DNA of 64,000 bases from positions 1,544,050-1,608,049 of the forward strand of contig JASISA010000019.1 in NCBI GenBank assembly GCA_031771865.1, given 5' to 3'. Origin of the DNA: Nothophaeocryptopus gaeumannii (taxonomy: Eukaryota; Ascomycota; Dothideomycetes; Mycosphaerellales; Mycosphaerellaceae). The translations under genes were made by a program, and so were the position numbers. Shown one piece after another: positions 23,101 to 33,291 of the stretch (positions are counted from its first letter, which is position 1; each line of letters starts with the position of its first letter). Under the pieces are notes generated by a model. The model was not told the origin of the DNA. It ran no database searches and saw nothing but the letters and a program-made list of their open reading frames with translations.

Positions 23101-25368
23101 CTTGTTGTTCTTGCGCTTGATGCGAGATGTGGCCGACTGCCCGTCAGGCACAACTGCAGGCGTGACTTCTCGTGTGCTTGGTTCAGTCTCCGTCGTAGTA
23201 TCCTCAAACAGGTCGGGATTGACGACATTGCTAAGTCTCTGCCGCATACCGTAGGGGCCCTGAGGTATTCTCGCCACGACCGCGGGCGATGGGTCGCGTT
23301 GTAGATTTGAGCTTTCAGGAAGAGTAGCACCCTCAGAGGCGCCGAGACTCCGCAATGCGAATTCGGCAGGAGCTGTTGCAGTCTGAACTGGGATATCTGA
23401 GGCCACAGCTGTCCTGGCCGCGACGTCAGCCCTGAGTGAGTCGTCATCACGGCTGGTGGCTTTGCCCATCTTCTTCGCCGATAGCGAAACAGCAGCATGA
23501 TTCTTCAACGAGGAAGCCCTCGGCGACCTTGGAGTTTTGGGCGTCTTTGTTGTCTGCTTCCTAGGAGGTGCTTGCTTAGGAGGTTTTGTCGTTCGAGGTA
23601 CGTCTTCATTCTCCTCCTCAACGACCAAGTCCTGATCTGTGTTGGTCATGCTCTCGATCACGATGCCTTTTCTGCCTTCAGCAAGAGTGCCCCGTCCCTC
23701 GCGACCGGCAAGGTCCTTTGGTGCAACTTTCGGGAAGCCCCACTCATCAAGATCAGGCTTTTGTTTGAGAGGGTCTTTCTTCGCCTTGGAGCTGGTGTTG
23801 TCTTGGACTCCTTCCCACACGGCATCGCCAGCTTCTACAGCCTTTTCAAAATTGGCGAGAGTGCGATATTGGTACTGTGCCTGCTTGCTGCGGAGTTCTG
23901 AGTCCCGTATGAGCGTCAAGTGTCGTAGATGGGCTGGCTGGGAGTGTTGCCAAAGCTCGGTCAAATGAGCCATCGTCTCGTCAAGCGGCCTCTTCCACTG
24001 TGGACCGACCATGCGGTTCCCGAGGGCTGTTGAGCCGATACCTGCAGTGCCGTGGCTTTCGATCAAGTCGAAAAGCAGATTAGGCATCGGAACTTCTGGC
24101 CTCCACTGAGGCGGCACCCTGTCTGTGATGAGATCAAGATCATCGACTTCATCATCGGTCTCAAGGAGATCAGCCTCATCTTCAGAACGCATGTCATCAC
24201 TGTCACGTCCAGAGACATCCACAACCTCCCCTCCGAAAGAGCCGTATGCTTCCTTCGCGCCGCTCTTTGACCATGCCCTTCGGTCCAGCTCAGTGGGCTC
24301 ACGTATGAGTTGAATGCTGTTGACTTTGCGCTTCCTGTGGGTGCTGATCGTGGTGATCTCGTTGCCTTCTTGGTCTGCTAAGGTTGCTTTGACCTGACGA
24401 ACACTTCCGGCTCCTACTAATCGTTGAACGCAACGAACCAAGACTTTGGACTCGTAGCGACTGTTAGGCGGAATGCCAAGACCGAGTCTCAGGTCTGCCA
24501 TGGAGATGATGTCGTTGTTCTCCTGCAAGAGCTTCATGGTCTTTACGTACCAGTCATCGTAGTAGATCACGGGACGGGTAGGGAATCTCTTGTCCGGGTC
24601 GGTCACTGGGCGGTCAACCTTGCTGAGCGTCTGGTCCTTTGCGAATCGTTTTAGTTTCAGCAAGCTCGTCTTCGCACCCGACCCAATGACAGTTTCCTTG
24701 ATGATGTAGCCTTTATCAGCGAGCGCGTCCGTCCGCTTAGGCACAGATCGCTTGTCTTGTCCAGTAATCTTGGTGACATACGGCTGCAGCACGCCGGCAG
24801 GTCCCTTGGAACCCACGACAGACAAGATGTCAAACTCGCGCTGAGGTACACGCTTGAAGTCGACCCCATGCCCAGTCAGAGCGTGCCAGACTCGATCTTC
24901 AGTAACAAAGATTCGTTTTGCAGCAATCCTGGATAGAGGATCGGATGAGCTTGATTCAGGCTGAGTCTCTTGGGGGCGGCGGCCGTCCAATTTGCGATCA
25001 TCGCCAACAGAGATATCGGGGTGTCGACAGAGCCATTCGAATACGGTGGCGATCAAATTGTCATCGACGTTGGTTACTGCTGCGGGCGGCGCGTCGGAAA
25101 AGAGTGGATTCTCTTCATTTGCGCCTGGACTCGATGCGCCGACGGTCTCTGTTTGCTCTTTGTAGAACGACTTCACTGCTGCGTCGAGCTGCGGGACGGT
25201 AAAGCCTGGAAAAGCGACATTTCTCAGCACATGTTGAACTCAGCCTTGGTGACATTTTTGCCTTCCGCAGCAGACTTGGTGGTGGGCAAAAGTCAGACAC
25301 TCACCCAAGGCACCCGCAAGAGCGACATCATACAGCAATCGCTCCACGAGTGTATCGAAGGTCGCCAT
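17149..25368 (-). CDS. TFC3: B-block-binding subunit of TFIIIC (Tfc3/Sfc3 type), unusually large
   Basis: A short first exon (25368-25305) joins one huge exon (25205-17149) across a 99-nt GTGAGT...CAG intron, giving 2706 residues. The join yields MATFDTLVERLLYDVALAGA followed by LGFTVPQLDAAVKSFYKEQ. The B-block winged helix lies at about residues 144-195 (REFDILSVVGSKG, then SVPKRTDALADKGYIIKE). A central Pro/Ser/Gln-rich region carries two copies of a W-containing motif, HPDEVFHHVGNGRWARG (about 21205-21255) and HPDEIFHHVGRGRWVRG (about 20843-20893). A further basic winged-helix-like segment and an RGG-rich run (RGGRGGRGG, near 18700) lie toward the C-terminus. TFIIIC binds the internal B box of tRNA genes to recruit TFIIIB and RNA polymerase III. 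The frame is uninterrupted over 8 kb. Confidence 0.9.
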
Positions 25369-26417
25369 TTTGGTCTTTCATTTCGATGCCGGGGGTGTTG
25401 TCGACGCGCGCAGCGATATGCAAAATGTTGATTCGGGGGTGGTGAGGTTGCTTGCGGTGTTCAGATTCGAACCGGTGGAATTTTGGTGACTCGCGGGGGC
25501 GGGGCAGGTGCGACGCGGGTACTCCCGGGCGGAACCTAATTCGACTGCGGCAGCAATACCGATCTCATATTCACATGCAATCAGGTTGAATGGCTCAATC
25601 GCTACGCCGAATGTGAAGTGGAAGGCCCGAGAGAGTTGAGCTGATTGGTGCAAAAGTGCCTTCGTTGGCGGTATGGTTTAGCGGTCAATCGAAGCTGTCT
25701 ACAATTCCACCTATACACTGCACTTCTTTGTGCAGGGCGCAATGACTCATCGGTCAAACAGCGAGAATAAATACGTGGGCGATATGTAGCTGATGCGCAC
25801 ATGTTGAGATACGAAGAGTCCGTTGTTCAGAATGTCACAGTGGGATTTGGTCAATCCAAGCTGCGCCAAGCCAACTTGTTCACCACATGCTCCTCCGCAA
25901 GCCTGCTCAATGTAGACTTGTCCATCAAAGCGGACCATGCATAACAGACGCCGTTGGATCTGTTCCAGGCGATCGTTTTCCTGTTTATGCGGTGGTGTAC
26001 TCCATGTAGTCGTGGTCAACAATTCCCGGGCCGAAGGCATTGGGCCACTCAGCAGCTCTCGTGCTCGTCTTCGAGCCTGAGAATGGCGATACATCGAATC
26101 GCCGGACTGTCCAAATCTGAGGAGAGTCGCTGAATACGTTCGAGAGCGGGCCAGCAAATGCTGCAAAGATCGATTCACGCGAGGACAGTGCGCCCCGATG
26201 GCATGTACAACGGACGTGGATGTGGGTACGAGCGCTTTTGGTACCCGTCTCCGCCGATCCAGAATCATCGAATTCGAAGGTAGTCGTCTCATCCGACTCA
26301 TCGATATGTCTACATTTTCTGAATCGCATGAAACTTTGGAGGATGAGGCACCGGGTTTCAAGTTCCCTGTAATCGCTCTCGTGGATGGGTAGTGAGGCGG
26401 ATCTTGGACGGACTTCC
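25369..26417. other. Intergenic, no gene seen
   Basis: About 1 kb between TFIIIC and MFAP1. Two long overlapping open frames exist on the minus strand (25747-26421 and 25985-26611), but they run into the MFAP1 gene and show no family features. An A-box-like TGGTTTAGCGG near 25674 lacks a matching B box. Confidence 0.5.
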
Positions 26418-27602
26418 TCATTCGTACCTCGCGCGCTTCTCTTCTCCTCTGTCGCCATTATCGTCCCGTCGTCTTCTCTCTCCAACAGGAGCAGCATTGG
26501 CACCAGTCCTATCCTGGCCTCCACCCCTCTCGTCCGGTCTAAATCGATCATCGAAGCCGTCAAAATCCTTCTTCTTTCGATCAAATTCTCCCCATCGTCC
26601 AGTGTCCTCATTCTTTAGATCTTTGTACCTCGTTCTACCCTTCTTGCCGAGTCTTGTCATATCTCGCATTTTCATGTACTCCGGCAGCACTGACTTGTCA
26701 CCAGCCTCGTCGACAAACTTCCGCCCCGCGATATCTCTGTTCAGTGCAGCCTTGACTTCCTCATCTTGCTCGTCGGCATTGGAGAAGGCACCCTTGTGGA
26801 AGTACTTTTGCATGTAATTCATCTTGCCTTTGCCATCACGTTCTTCTGCCTGTGCTTCGAGGTATTCACGGTCCTCCTTCTCTCGCTCCTCAGCAGTCAT
26901 ATTGCGCCTACGCTCGACCTCCTCGCGCTCCTTCTCCTTAGCAATGAGTGCCTGTCGGTCTCGCTGCACACGCTTCAGTTCGCGCAGCTTCCATGCCGCT
27001 TTCTCGGCTTCTGGGTCTAGCCCGTCCGTATCGTCGACTTCGTCCGCTGGCACGTCTTCATCGTCCCAAGCCTTCTTGCCAGATTTACGCAATTCTCTGT
27101 CGCGCTCTATCTGCGCTTGCAGTAGCTCGTCGGCCTTTTCTTTGCGCTTCCGCTCTTCTTCTTCCGCTCTCCGCACCTCGCTCTGCTCGGGCGCCTGTTG
27201 TTGCGCTCGCTTCGCTTTTGATATGAACTTTGGGGCCAGCATAGGCTTCTTGGGCTCGTCGTCGGAACTGCTGCCCTCTTCTTCCGAACTATCTTCCTCC
27301 TCAGAATCGCTGCCATCTTCTTCGCCCTCGGACTCTGAAGCTGTGACGAAGCCTTCTAGATCATCCTGTGCTTTCGACTCGGGCGCCTTCGGGGCCACAA
27401 CAGGTTTCGCAGTGTCCACTAATGGCTTCTTCGGGAAGGACGTCGCCTTTGGAGGAGGGGCTCTGGGTGCTGGCTCTTGCTCCTCCTCTTCCTCGTCTGA
27501 ATCCTCCTCTTCTGATACCGGATCATCGCCAATCTGTTTGCCTGGAAAATATCGCGTTGGCCGCGCGGGCTGTTTTGTCATCCGACTTGAGGGTAGCGGC
27601 AT
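26418..27602 (-). CDS. MFAP1: Microfibrillar-associated protein 1 (MFAP1)-like spliceosome protein
   Basis: A single exon of 394 residues from the ATG at 27602. The frame is open further upstream, but those residues look like translated leader; an ATG at 27581 (MTKQPARPTRYFPGK) is an alternative start. The N-terminal half is highly acidic and Ser-rich (SDSEEEDSSEEEGSSSDDE), then Lys/Glu/Arg coiled coils follow. The C-terminal third carries the conserved MFAP1 block: NYMQKYFHKGAF, DKSVLPEYMKMRDMTRLGKK and GRTRYKDLKNEDTGRW. MFAP1 is a nuclear B-complex spliceosome component that interacts with Prp38-family proteins. The gene is head-to-head with the gene at 27813, about 210 bases apart. Confidence 0.9.
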   Translation of the reverse strand: MPLPSSRMTKQPARPTRYFPGKQIGDDPVSEEEDSDEEEEEQEPAPRAPPPKATSFPKKPLVDTAKPVVAPKAPESKAQDDLEGFVTASESEGEEDGSDSEEEDSSEEEGSSSDDEPKKPMLAPKFISKAKRAQQQAPEQSEVRRAEEEERKRKEKADELLQAQIERDRELRKSGKKAWDDEDVPADEVDDTDGLDPEAEKAAWKLRELKRVQRDRQALIAKEKEREEVERRRNMTAEEREKEDREYLEAQAEERDGKGKMNYMQKYFHKGAFSNADEQDEEVKAALNRDIAGRKFVDEAGDKSVLPEYMKMRDMTRLGKKGRTRYKDLKNEDTGRWGEFDRKKKDFDGFDDRFRPDERGGGQDRTGANAAPVGERRRRDDNGDRGEEKRARYE

Positions 27603-27812
27603 ATTGGCGGTCGTTGTGTCGTTGTCGACAGGTGAATGTAGAAGGAAGATCGAACTCCAAAAGTCGCATGTGAAGTTGGCGGGCAACTATTTTGATGGGG
27701 ATCTGTAAGGCTGAATCAAATATTGACTGGACTGCCGGCGTTAAGCGGCTTTTCGAACATTTCTTGTGGAAAGAACATTGCAAAGACCACATTCTCACAT
27801 ATATCGACCAAG
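27603..27812. promoter_or_regulatory. Shared bidirectional promoter region
   Basis: The 210 bases between the divergent start codons of MFAP1 and the CCDC137-like gene. No TATA box was seen on either side, as is common for housekeeping genes. Confidence 0.5.
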
Positions 27813-28811
27813 ATGCCTCACAAACACAAGAGAAAACGGGAGGCGAACGATAAGCAGTACGACCACACCATACGTCGCTCAACGACACCGCTCTAACTGA
27901 TTCCTAGTTTCGACCTCCCGCCGTCCAAAGTCGCAAAACCACTCTCGGCCTACGAGCAACAAGCGAAGAAGCACCACAAGAAAGGCGCGAAGCCGCAACA
28001 GCCACCGGCACCGAAGCGCAGGAGCACTGCGACGAGCGAATACAAAGAAGATGACACTCCTCGCGCTTTTGCCCGCTTAATGCAGCTTCAGTCCGGTCAG
28101 CAGCAGCGCTCGGGCCTGGACGATGGCGAAGGTCGCAAAGCAAAGAAGAAGCAGCGGAAAGAGTCTCAGGAAAATGGAGAAGGGCCAGAGCCGAGAGAGG
28201 TGACAGAAAAAGAGGTGCTGGACACTGCGCAGAAGCTGAAGATCCAGCCTGGCGAGCGGCTCGCAGATTTCGCTGCAAGAGTCAATCAGGCCCTGCCAGT
28301 CGGCGGCCTGTCGCGTAAGGGAAAGCATGTAGACGGCATGAAGGATCGCCAAACAAAGACCGAGAAGCGACTACATCGAATGTATGCTGAATGGCGCGGA
28401 CAGGACGCCAAGCGCAAAGAGCGCGAAGAGGAGTTCGCTGAGCAGCAAGAGGAGAAGGATGAAGAAGTGCAGGTCGAGTTTGGAGGGCAAGAGATACATC
28501 TGCCATCTACAGGGCGCAAGTCGAAGAGGAAGAAGATGCTCACGGAAACCGGCGGTCAGGATGATGATCCTTGGGCAGTCTTGAAGACAAAACGAGAGGC
28601 GCCCAAAGGACTGAACGATGTCGTGCAAGCACCGCCCGAGCTCAAAGTCGTGCCGAAGGAGAAGTTCAAAGTGCGCAACAATGCGAAAGTCGACGTCGCG
28701 AATGTGCCTGGTGCTGCTGGCAGTCTGAAGAGAAGAGAAGAGCTGGGTGAGGCACGGCGGGAGGTCATCGAACGATATCGATCCATGATGAAGGGTGCTG
28801 GTAGAATCTGA
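27813..28811 (+). CDS. CCDC137-like basic nucleolar-type protein, two exons
   Basis: Exons 27813-27856 and 27908-28811 join across a 51-nt GTACGA...TAG intron with a CTAACTGA branch, giving 315 residues. The start MPHKHKRKREANDK is very basic. Next comes FDLPPSKVAKPLSAYEQQ, then DDTPRAFARLMQLQ, a pattern I associate with the CCDC137 / ribosome-biogenesis family. Long Lys/Glu-rich helical stretches follow (KTEKRLHRMYAEWRGQDAKR), then DDPWAVLKTKREAPKGLNDV. The high charge and lack of membrane segments suggest a nuclear or nucleolar protein. The family name is tentative; the gene itself is solid. Confidence 0.75.
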
Positions 28812-29606
28812 AGGACAAGAGACTGCTCAAGACCCTCAGCCTGATACATCTCCTCCAGATGAATTGAGCGATCGAGGCGTGGCCTGCTGTAGATCCGAAC
28901 AATGACCGCACACACGCAGACGATGATCTCAGCGCTTCAGCATGATTGACCAGCACTTGCGATGTTGCATAGATCTGCGTGCGATGTGGAAGTATTGACA
29001 AGTCAGCAACTGCCGAAAGCGGTAAGGCGTCAAACACGCTTGGCACTCACATGCTGCCCACTCTTCCGGCCGCCACTTTCGCATCTGCACCTTGGGCAAA
29101 ATTGCACACGGCAGGACTAAGGCGGCCGCCACCTCGTGGAACAAACCCAGCTTTGACCACAATCCTATCCGCATGGTACTTTCCGAACTTTAAAGCAGCC
29201 AGACACATCTGACTCATCTTCGGAGATAGTATCCTGTATGTTGAAGATTGTTCCTGGAGGTCTTCACCCTGGCGACTCCCGCTGCCTTTGTTAGTTGGAA
29301 CAATACTAACTCCAAGAACAATGCCGCATCATCTACCAACTTCACATCCTCCGGCCACAGCGGCGAACAGGAACAATACTAAGTACTCATCCAACATGAC
29401 CGATTGTAGGTCTCGATGTACATCTTTGCCGCCTTTCCAATTTCCACGTTCTCTTTTCTTTCCTCTCCAGAAAAACAACCAACCAAAACCGTCACACGCA
29501 ACACACTCAGCGCGAGCACGCAAGCTACTTAAACCACTACGATCACCACTCGACGCGATCTTCTCTCCTCACCAACACAACTCAAGACCACTACACACTC
29601 GTTAAA
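28812..29606. other. Intergenic and promoter of the repeat microprotein gene
   Basis: About 0.8 kb without a supported ORF. From about 29440 onward the + strand becomes a CA/CT-rich sequence typical of promoters and leaders of well-expressed fungal genes. Confidence 0.5.
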
Positions 29607-29671
29607 GTAAGTCACCATCAACAACAAGACTCTCCAACAACGAACACAGACACTAACCCACTTGCTTCCAG
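29607..29671 (+). other. Predicted 5'-leader intron of the repeat microprotein gene
   Basis: GTAAGT donor at 29607, CACTAAC branch site at 29651-29657 and TTCCAG acceptor ending at 29671, 65 nt in all. It lies 34 bases before the start codon. A spliced leader supports real transcription of the short gene downstream. Confidence 0.6.
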
Positions 29672-29705
29672 GCTCCACGCTTCAAACAAACCCGAACAAT
29701 CAAAA

Positions 29706-29894
29706 ATGGTTTCCCACATCAAGAACGACTGCGCCCTCGAGGGCCAAGGTACCTGGTACGTTTCCTGCGCCATCCAGGGCCGCGGCACCTGGTACGTCTC
29801 CTGCGCTCTTCAGGGCCAGGGGACCTGGTACGTCAGCTGTGCCATCCAGGGCCAAGGCACCTGGTACGTCAGCTGCGCTCTGCAGGACAACTAG
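29706..29894 (+). CDS. 62-residue protein of four GTWYVSC 12-mer repeats
   Basis: The start codon has a strong context (TCAAAAATGG). A 12-residue leader (MVSHIKNDCALE) is followed by four exact 12-residue units at 29742-29777, 29778-29813, 29814-29849 and 29850-29885, then Asp-Asn-stop. The unit is G-Q-G-T-W-Y-V-S-C-A-I/L-Q. Only two positions vary: unit 2 has Arg for Gln, and Ile/Leu alternate in order I, L, I, L. Six of twelve codon positions vary between units, but only those two change the residue, and Ser is TCC in units 1-2 and AGC in units 3-4. This argues for selection on the peptide. There is no signal peptide, no membrane helix and no dibasic Kex2 site. Each unit has one Cys, Trp and Tyr, which suggests a small beta-rich repeat or metal/disulfide structure. 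I do not recognise a family. Confidence 0.75.
   Translation: MVSHIKNDCALEGQGTWYVSCAIQGRGTWYVSCALQGQGTWYVSCAIQGQGTWYVSCALQDN
29742..29885 (+). repeat. Four 36-bp in-frame tandem repeats
   Basis: Four contiguous 36-nt units, each starting GGCC and containing ACCTGGTACGT. Units 1 and 3 share their last nine bases (GCCATCCAG), and units 2 and 4 share GCTCT-CAG, so a 72-nt dimer order is also visible. Confidence 0.95.
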
Positions 29895-30464
29895 ATGTCT
29901 TTCTTTCGCAGCAATGAGAAAGGCATCTGACTGATCGCCGCACATGACAACGACTTGTGGTGATCAGATACGGTCGACTGCGACGCACGCACTACAAAGA
30001 TTCTTTTCGGAGGAAGAGCACTGGTGGACTTTGACGGATTCTGGCTTCGCACCTGACTTGGTCTTTTTTCTTGAGAGGCGAGGGTCGGGTTTTCTTCTTT
30101 GGTCACAACTATTGATTTTTGGGGGAGATGGCTTCTGGGCAAAACAACGTTGAGAGAAAAGGATGAGTGGATGGGCACAGTGTGCTTCGGGATAAGAGTG
30201 GTCTGTCCGAACATCTGGTCTCACCTTTCTTACTTTGTCGGCTTCACCAAATGCATCGTTGACGCGACATTGGTAACGGACTCATCAGGACGTCGCCAGA
30301 TAGTCGTCAAACATGATTTCGGTTCGGCACCAGATGCCGGAGCGTCGCGGGTTTGGTCATTGCAGAATCGTCATGAAGCTCTGGACAGCTCATGGCCGCA
30401 TCAGAATCAAAAGCCAGATCTCCTCCAGTCTTTCTTCCTCAGTGTCTCGAAAGCGACCCACACT
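29895..30464. other. Intergenic, no gene seen
   Basis: About 570 bases: the 3' region of the repeat gene and of the convergent coiled-coil gene. No supported ORF. Confidence 0.5.
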
Positions 30465-30947
30465 TCAGGCATATTGTTCGTGCTGTTGACCGGCCAAGAC
30501 CTGCAACATTTGCGACCTTGCCTCCCTCAGCTGCTGTAGTCGCGCCGTGACAGCGAGCCTGGAGTGCACTGTAGTGTTCATGTCGTACTCTAGGCCCTCA
30601 AGCTCTCTTTTGAGGGAGACAATCTCCTGGTGGAGGACGTCCATCTGGCGAGAAGTATCCTCCTCAGTAGAACAGTCCGAAGCCGTAGGGGTAGATGATT
30701 CAGATGCATCGGATAGGAAAGTCAAAGGCTTCTTGCCAGTGCTGCTGGATGCGGAAGGTAGGCTTTTTGAAGGCTCGATCATGTCGTAGGAAACTACAGC
30801 GGACATCTCGCTCGGTTGGGTAGTGATAGATCTGACGAGTCTCCTGATCCTTCTGATTCCCGGTCGTGGAGCGAGCAACTTGAATGGAATGGACATTTGG
30901 GAGTCAGATTTCGAAGTTCGAAGTCTTGAAATCGTCGGCAAAGGCAT
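30465..30947 (-). CDS. Short coiled-coil hypothetical protein
   Basis: 160 residues from the ATG at 30947; the upstream in-frame codons lack an ATG. The N-terminal third is basic (RPGIRRIRRLVRSITT), the middle is Ser/Thr-rich and probably disordered, and residues ~98-155 form a heptad-rich coiled coil (MDVLHQEIVSLKRELEGLEY, then RLQQLREARSQMLQVL). No enzyme motif was seen. The gene is convergent with the repeat microprotein gene. A missed upstream exon is possible. Confidence 0.5.
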   Translation of the reverse strand: MPLPTISRLRTSKSDSQMSIPFKLLAPRPGIRRIRRLVRSITTQPSEMSAVVSYDMIEPSKSLPSASSSTGKKPLTFLSDASESSTPTASDCSTEEDTSRQMDVLHQEIVSLKRELEGLEYDMNTTVHSRLAVTARLQQLREARSQMLQVLAGQQHEQYA

Positions 30948-32084
30948 AGAGGTCAGTGTCCGATGCAGCAATTGTATCTATCAAGCTCAGCAGTTGTGAA
31001 TGATGTGTAGAGGTGGGAAGCAAGCCAAAGTATGGTGCTGACCAAGTCCATTGATTGCTTCACGGAAGAGCCCATGATGTTTCATGGAGCCGTCCAGAGC
31101 ATGGTTAGCATCACGACCTACTCTGGCCTCGTGCCAGATACGATGGATTGGGGCACTCGCACACCGAGAGCGGCTGAGGGCGGCATAGCTCGAAATCGAA
31201 GTATTAGATATCTGGGATGAGACCAGGACTTTTTTTAGAATGCCCATGATTCGCATGGCAGCTTGTCGCCACTGTTCTGGATATTGCAATCGTCGAGCAA
31301 GTAGCTTCAATGTGTTGGTGATGGAGAGAGGGGAATGGGATGCGGAGTGAAGTGGATCTCAGGCCTTGGCGCTTCCCCAATCTCCGCTGCCTTCCAATGT
31401 TCCGCTGCCCTCCGCGCCATCCACTCTCCCCTCTCACACCACCACCGCCGTCCAGGTCTGCATTCTCCTGAAGCGCTTGTCCCCTTGTGAACAATGCCAG
31501 AGACGAAGGATGTTAAGCAACGCCGCGAGCGCTTCGAAAAGCTTGTCCATTGGCGGTTGACCTGCGCATTGCGACAGCATCCTTCAATTCCTTTCAGCAC
31601 ATCCCGGAGGAGTCCCATCGCATCGCCATAGTCCTACGGAGTACCTCCTACGGGATTGAAGGAGGATTCTGCATCTCGGCGCTGATGATGCCGGCCCTCA
31701 CATCAGCGTCATATCAACAGGCCAACCACCTTCATGCTGATCTCATGTCTTCATGTCCATCTTTCACTTCATCTGGCCAAGTCTTAGCAGATCGTTCGAA
31801 GGAGGTGGAGATGTATGTTATCTACAGGATGCTGAAGACATTGCGACCTATGAGAAAAAGCAGAACAACAAGGCATTGGTAAGCGTGTAAGAGAGAAAAG
31901 ATTCGCGCAAGCATCGTTAACAGGGCGTCGAAGGTGAGGACCGCTGTAATCTTTCTTCTTGGCCGAGAGCGGAGTTCGGCGAAGGAAGAATCAGTCAAAT
32001 TGGGCCATCAAATCTTGACTACACGGTCCTTCAGTTTCGCCACCCTAGCGACTCTCCCTCCCCTGGCAGACATTGGGAGTAAAA
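30948..32084. other. Intergenic, no gene seen
   Basis: About 1.1 kb with many short frames on both strands. A 38-codon minus-strand frame begins at about 31552 (MDKLFEALAALLNILRL) but has no support beyond composition. Confidence 0.45.
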
Positions 32085-33291
32085 CTACATGTCCATATCC
32101 ACGAGTATCTTACACTCCCTGTTATCCTTCCTATGCAAGCTGACTAGCCCCTCCTCAACTACATCCTCTAACCGGATTCTTTTCGTGACCATCTTGCTAG
32201 CCTCCAACCTCCCCTCTACAATCACCTTTATCACCTCCTTATAATCCTTCTTCGTGTACGCGATCGAACACTTCATCCCAACCTCCTTCATAACCATCGC
32301 CATCAAAGGAAGCTCAGTCCTTCCCTGTACAGCCACATTCACGATCGTGCCTCTTGGTCGTACGGTATAGACGGCTGTATCGAGAGATATGCCCGGGACA
32401 CCTGCACAATCGAAAACTACATCCACGCCATCGCCACGACCGAGATCTTTCCGGCTTTGAGTGGGAATGTCGACTTCGGTAGGATTGTAAGCATGAGAAG
32501 CTCCCAGTTCCGTAACAAAGGCCCGTTTTTCTGGCGAGGGTTCTGAGACGGCGATTCGCGTTACGCCTTTGGCTTTCAGAGCTAGAAGGACTGCACAGCC
32601 GACGGGACCAGCACCAATAATGAGGGTGGATGTGGAGGGTGTGAGGTCGCCTTTGGGTATGAGGGTCAGGGCATGCCATGCTACAGCTAGAGGTTCCACG
32701 AGTGCCGAACCAAAGTCAGTCAAGATCGGACTTGTGCAGATGAGGGTGATGTATACCGCCGATGTCACAATCCATCGATTCTGGCAGTTTGAAGATCTGA
32801 TCCTCCGGGATGATAGCTCGATCGCTCATGCCCCCAGAATTGCCATTAATCCCGATGAAAGCCATTTGACTACAGGTGTTGGATGCGCCATCGATGCACG
32901 AAGGACAGCTTCCGTCGGTGAGAGTTGGCATAACGGCGACTTTGTCCCCGACCTAACTGTCTATAAGCATCGTAGCAGAGGTAAAGAGCACCAATATACC
33001 TTCAAATCATTCCGACACTCCTCCGATCTCGATGACGATGCCGGCGAACTCATGTCCGAAGGCTACTGGGAGACTTGCTCCAGTGAGAGGATGCGGGGTT
33101 TTCAACCTCTTGGCCATGTCCGCCGAATGATAAAAATGTAGATCGGAACCACATATGCCGCAAAACTTTGGCGATATAGCAACATGTTTTGCTAACAGCG
33201 GTTGTGGTTGAGCTTGTTCGATTCGCAGATCGAGGGCGTCGTGTAAGAAAGCCGTTCGGATCCTCTTTATGTCTCCATTTGTGGCGGCCAT
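32085..33291 (-). pseudogene. Zinc-dependent alcohol/polyol dehydrogenase (MDR) with frameshift and broken acceptor
   Basis: The parts are 33291-33000, 32952 to about 32752, and about 32700 to 32085. Family features are clear: KFCGICGSDLH and GHEFAGIVIEIG (catalytic zinc site), DGSCPSCIDGASNTC (structural zinc loop), ALVEPLAVAWHAL, the Rossmann LIIGAGPVGCAVLLAL and a normal C-terminus. Butanediol, sorbitol and xylitol dehydrogenases share this layout. Two defects are visible. First, exon 1 reaches a TGA at 33007-33009; the expected bridge ECRNDLK before VGDKV lies one base out of frame, next to a good GTATAT donor (32999). Second, the intron ahead of ALVEPL has a GTATAC donor and CTGAC branch but ends in CGG instead of AG. 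The next AG would delete ALVEPL, which includes a zinc-site Glu. A decayed gene is the simplest reading; two sequence errors are the alternative. Confidence 0.7.

Noticed and set aside
25464..25476. B-box-like GGTTCGAATC on the minus strand
   Set aside because: The flanking bases do not form a T-stem and no A box lies upstream.
25660..25745. tRNA-like A box (TGGTTTAGCGG) on the + strand
   Set aside because: No GGTTCRANNCC B box at a workable distance and no cloverleaf stems.
25747..26611. Two long minus-strand frames before MFAP1
   Set aside because: They overlap each other and the MFAP1 gene and show no family features or sensible codon pattern.
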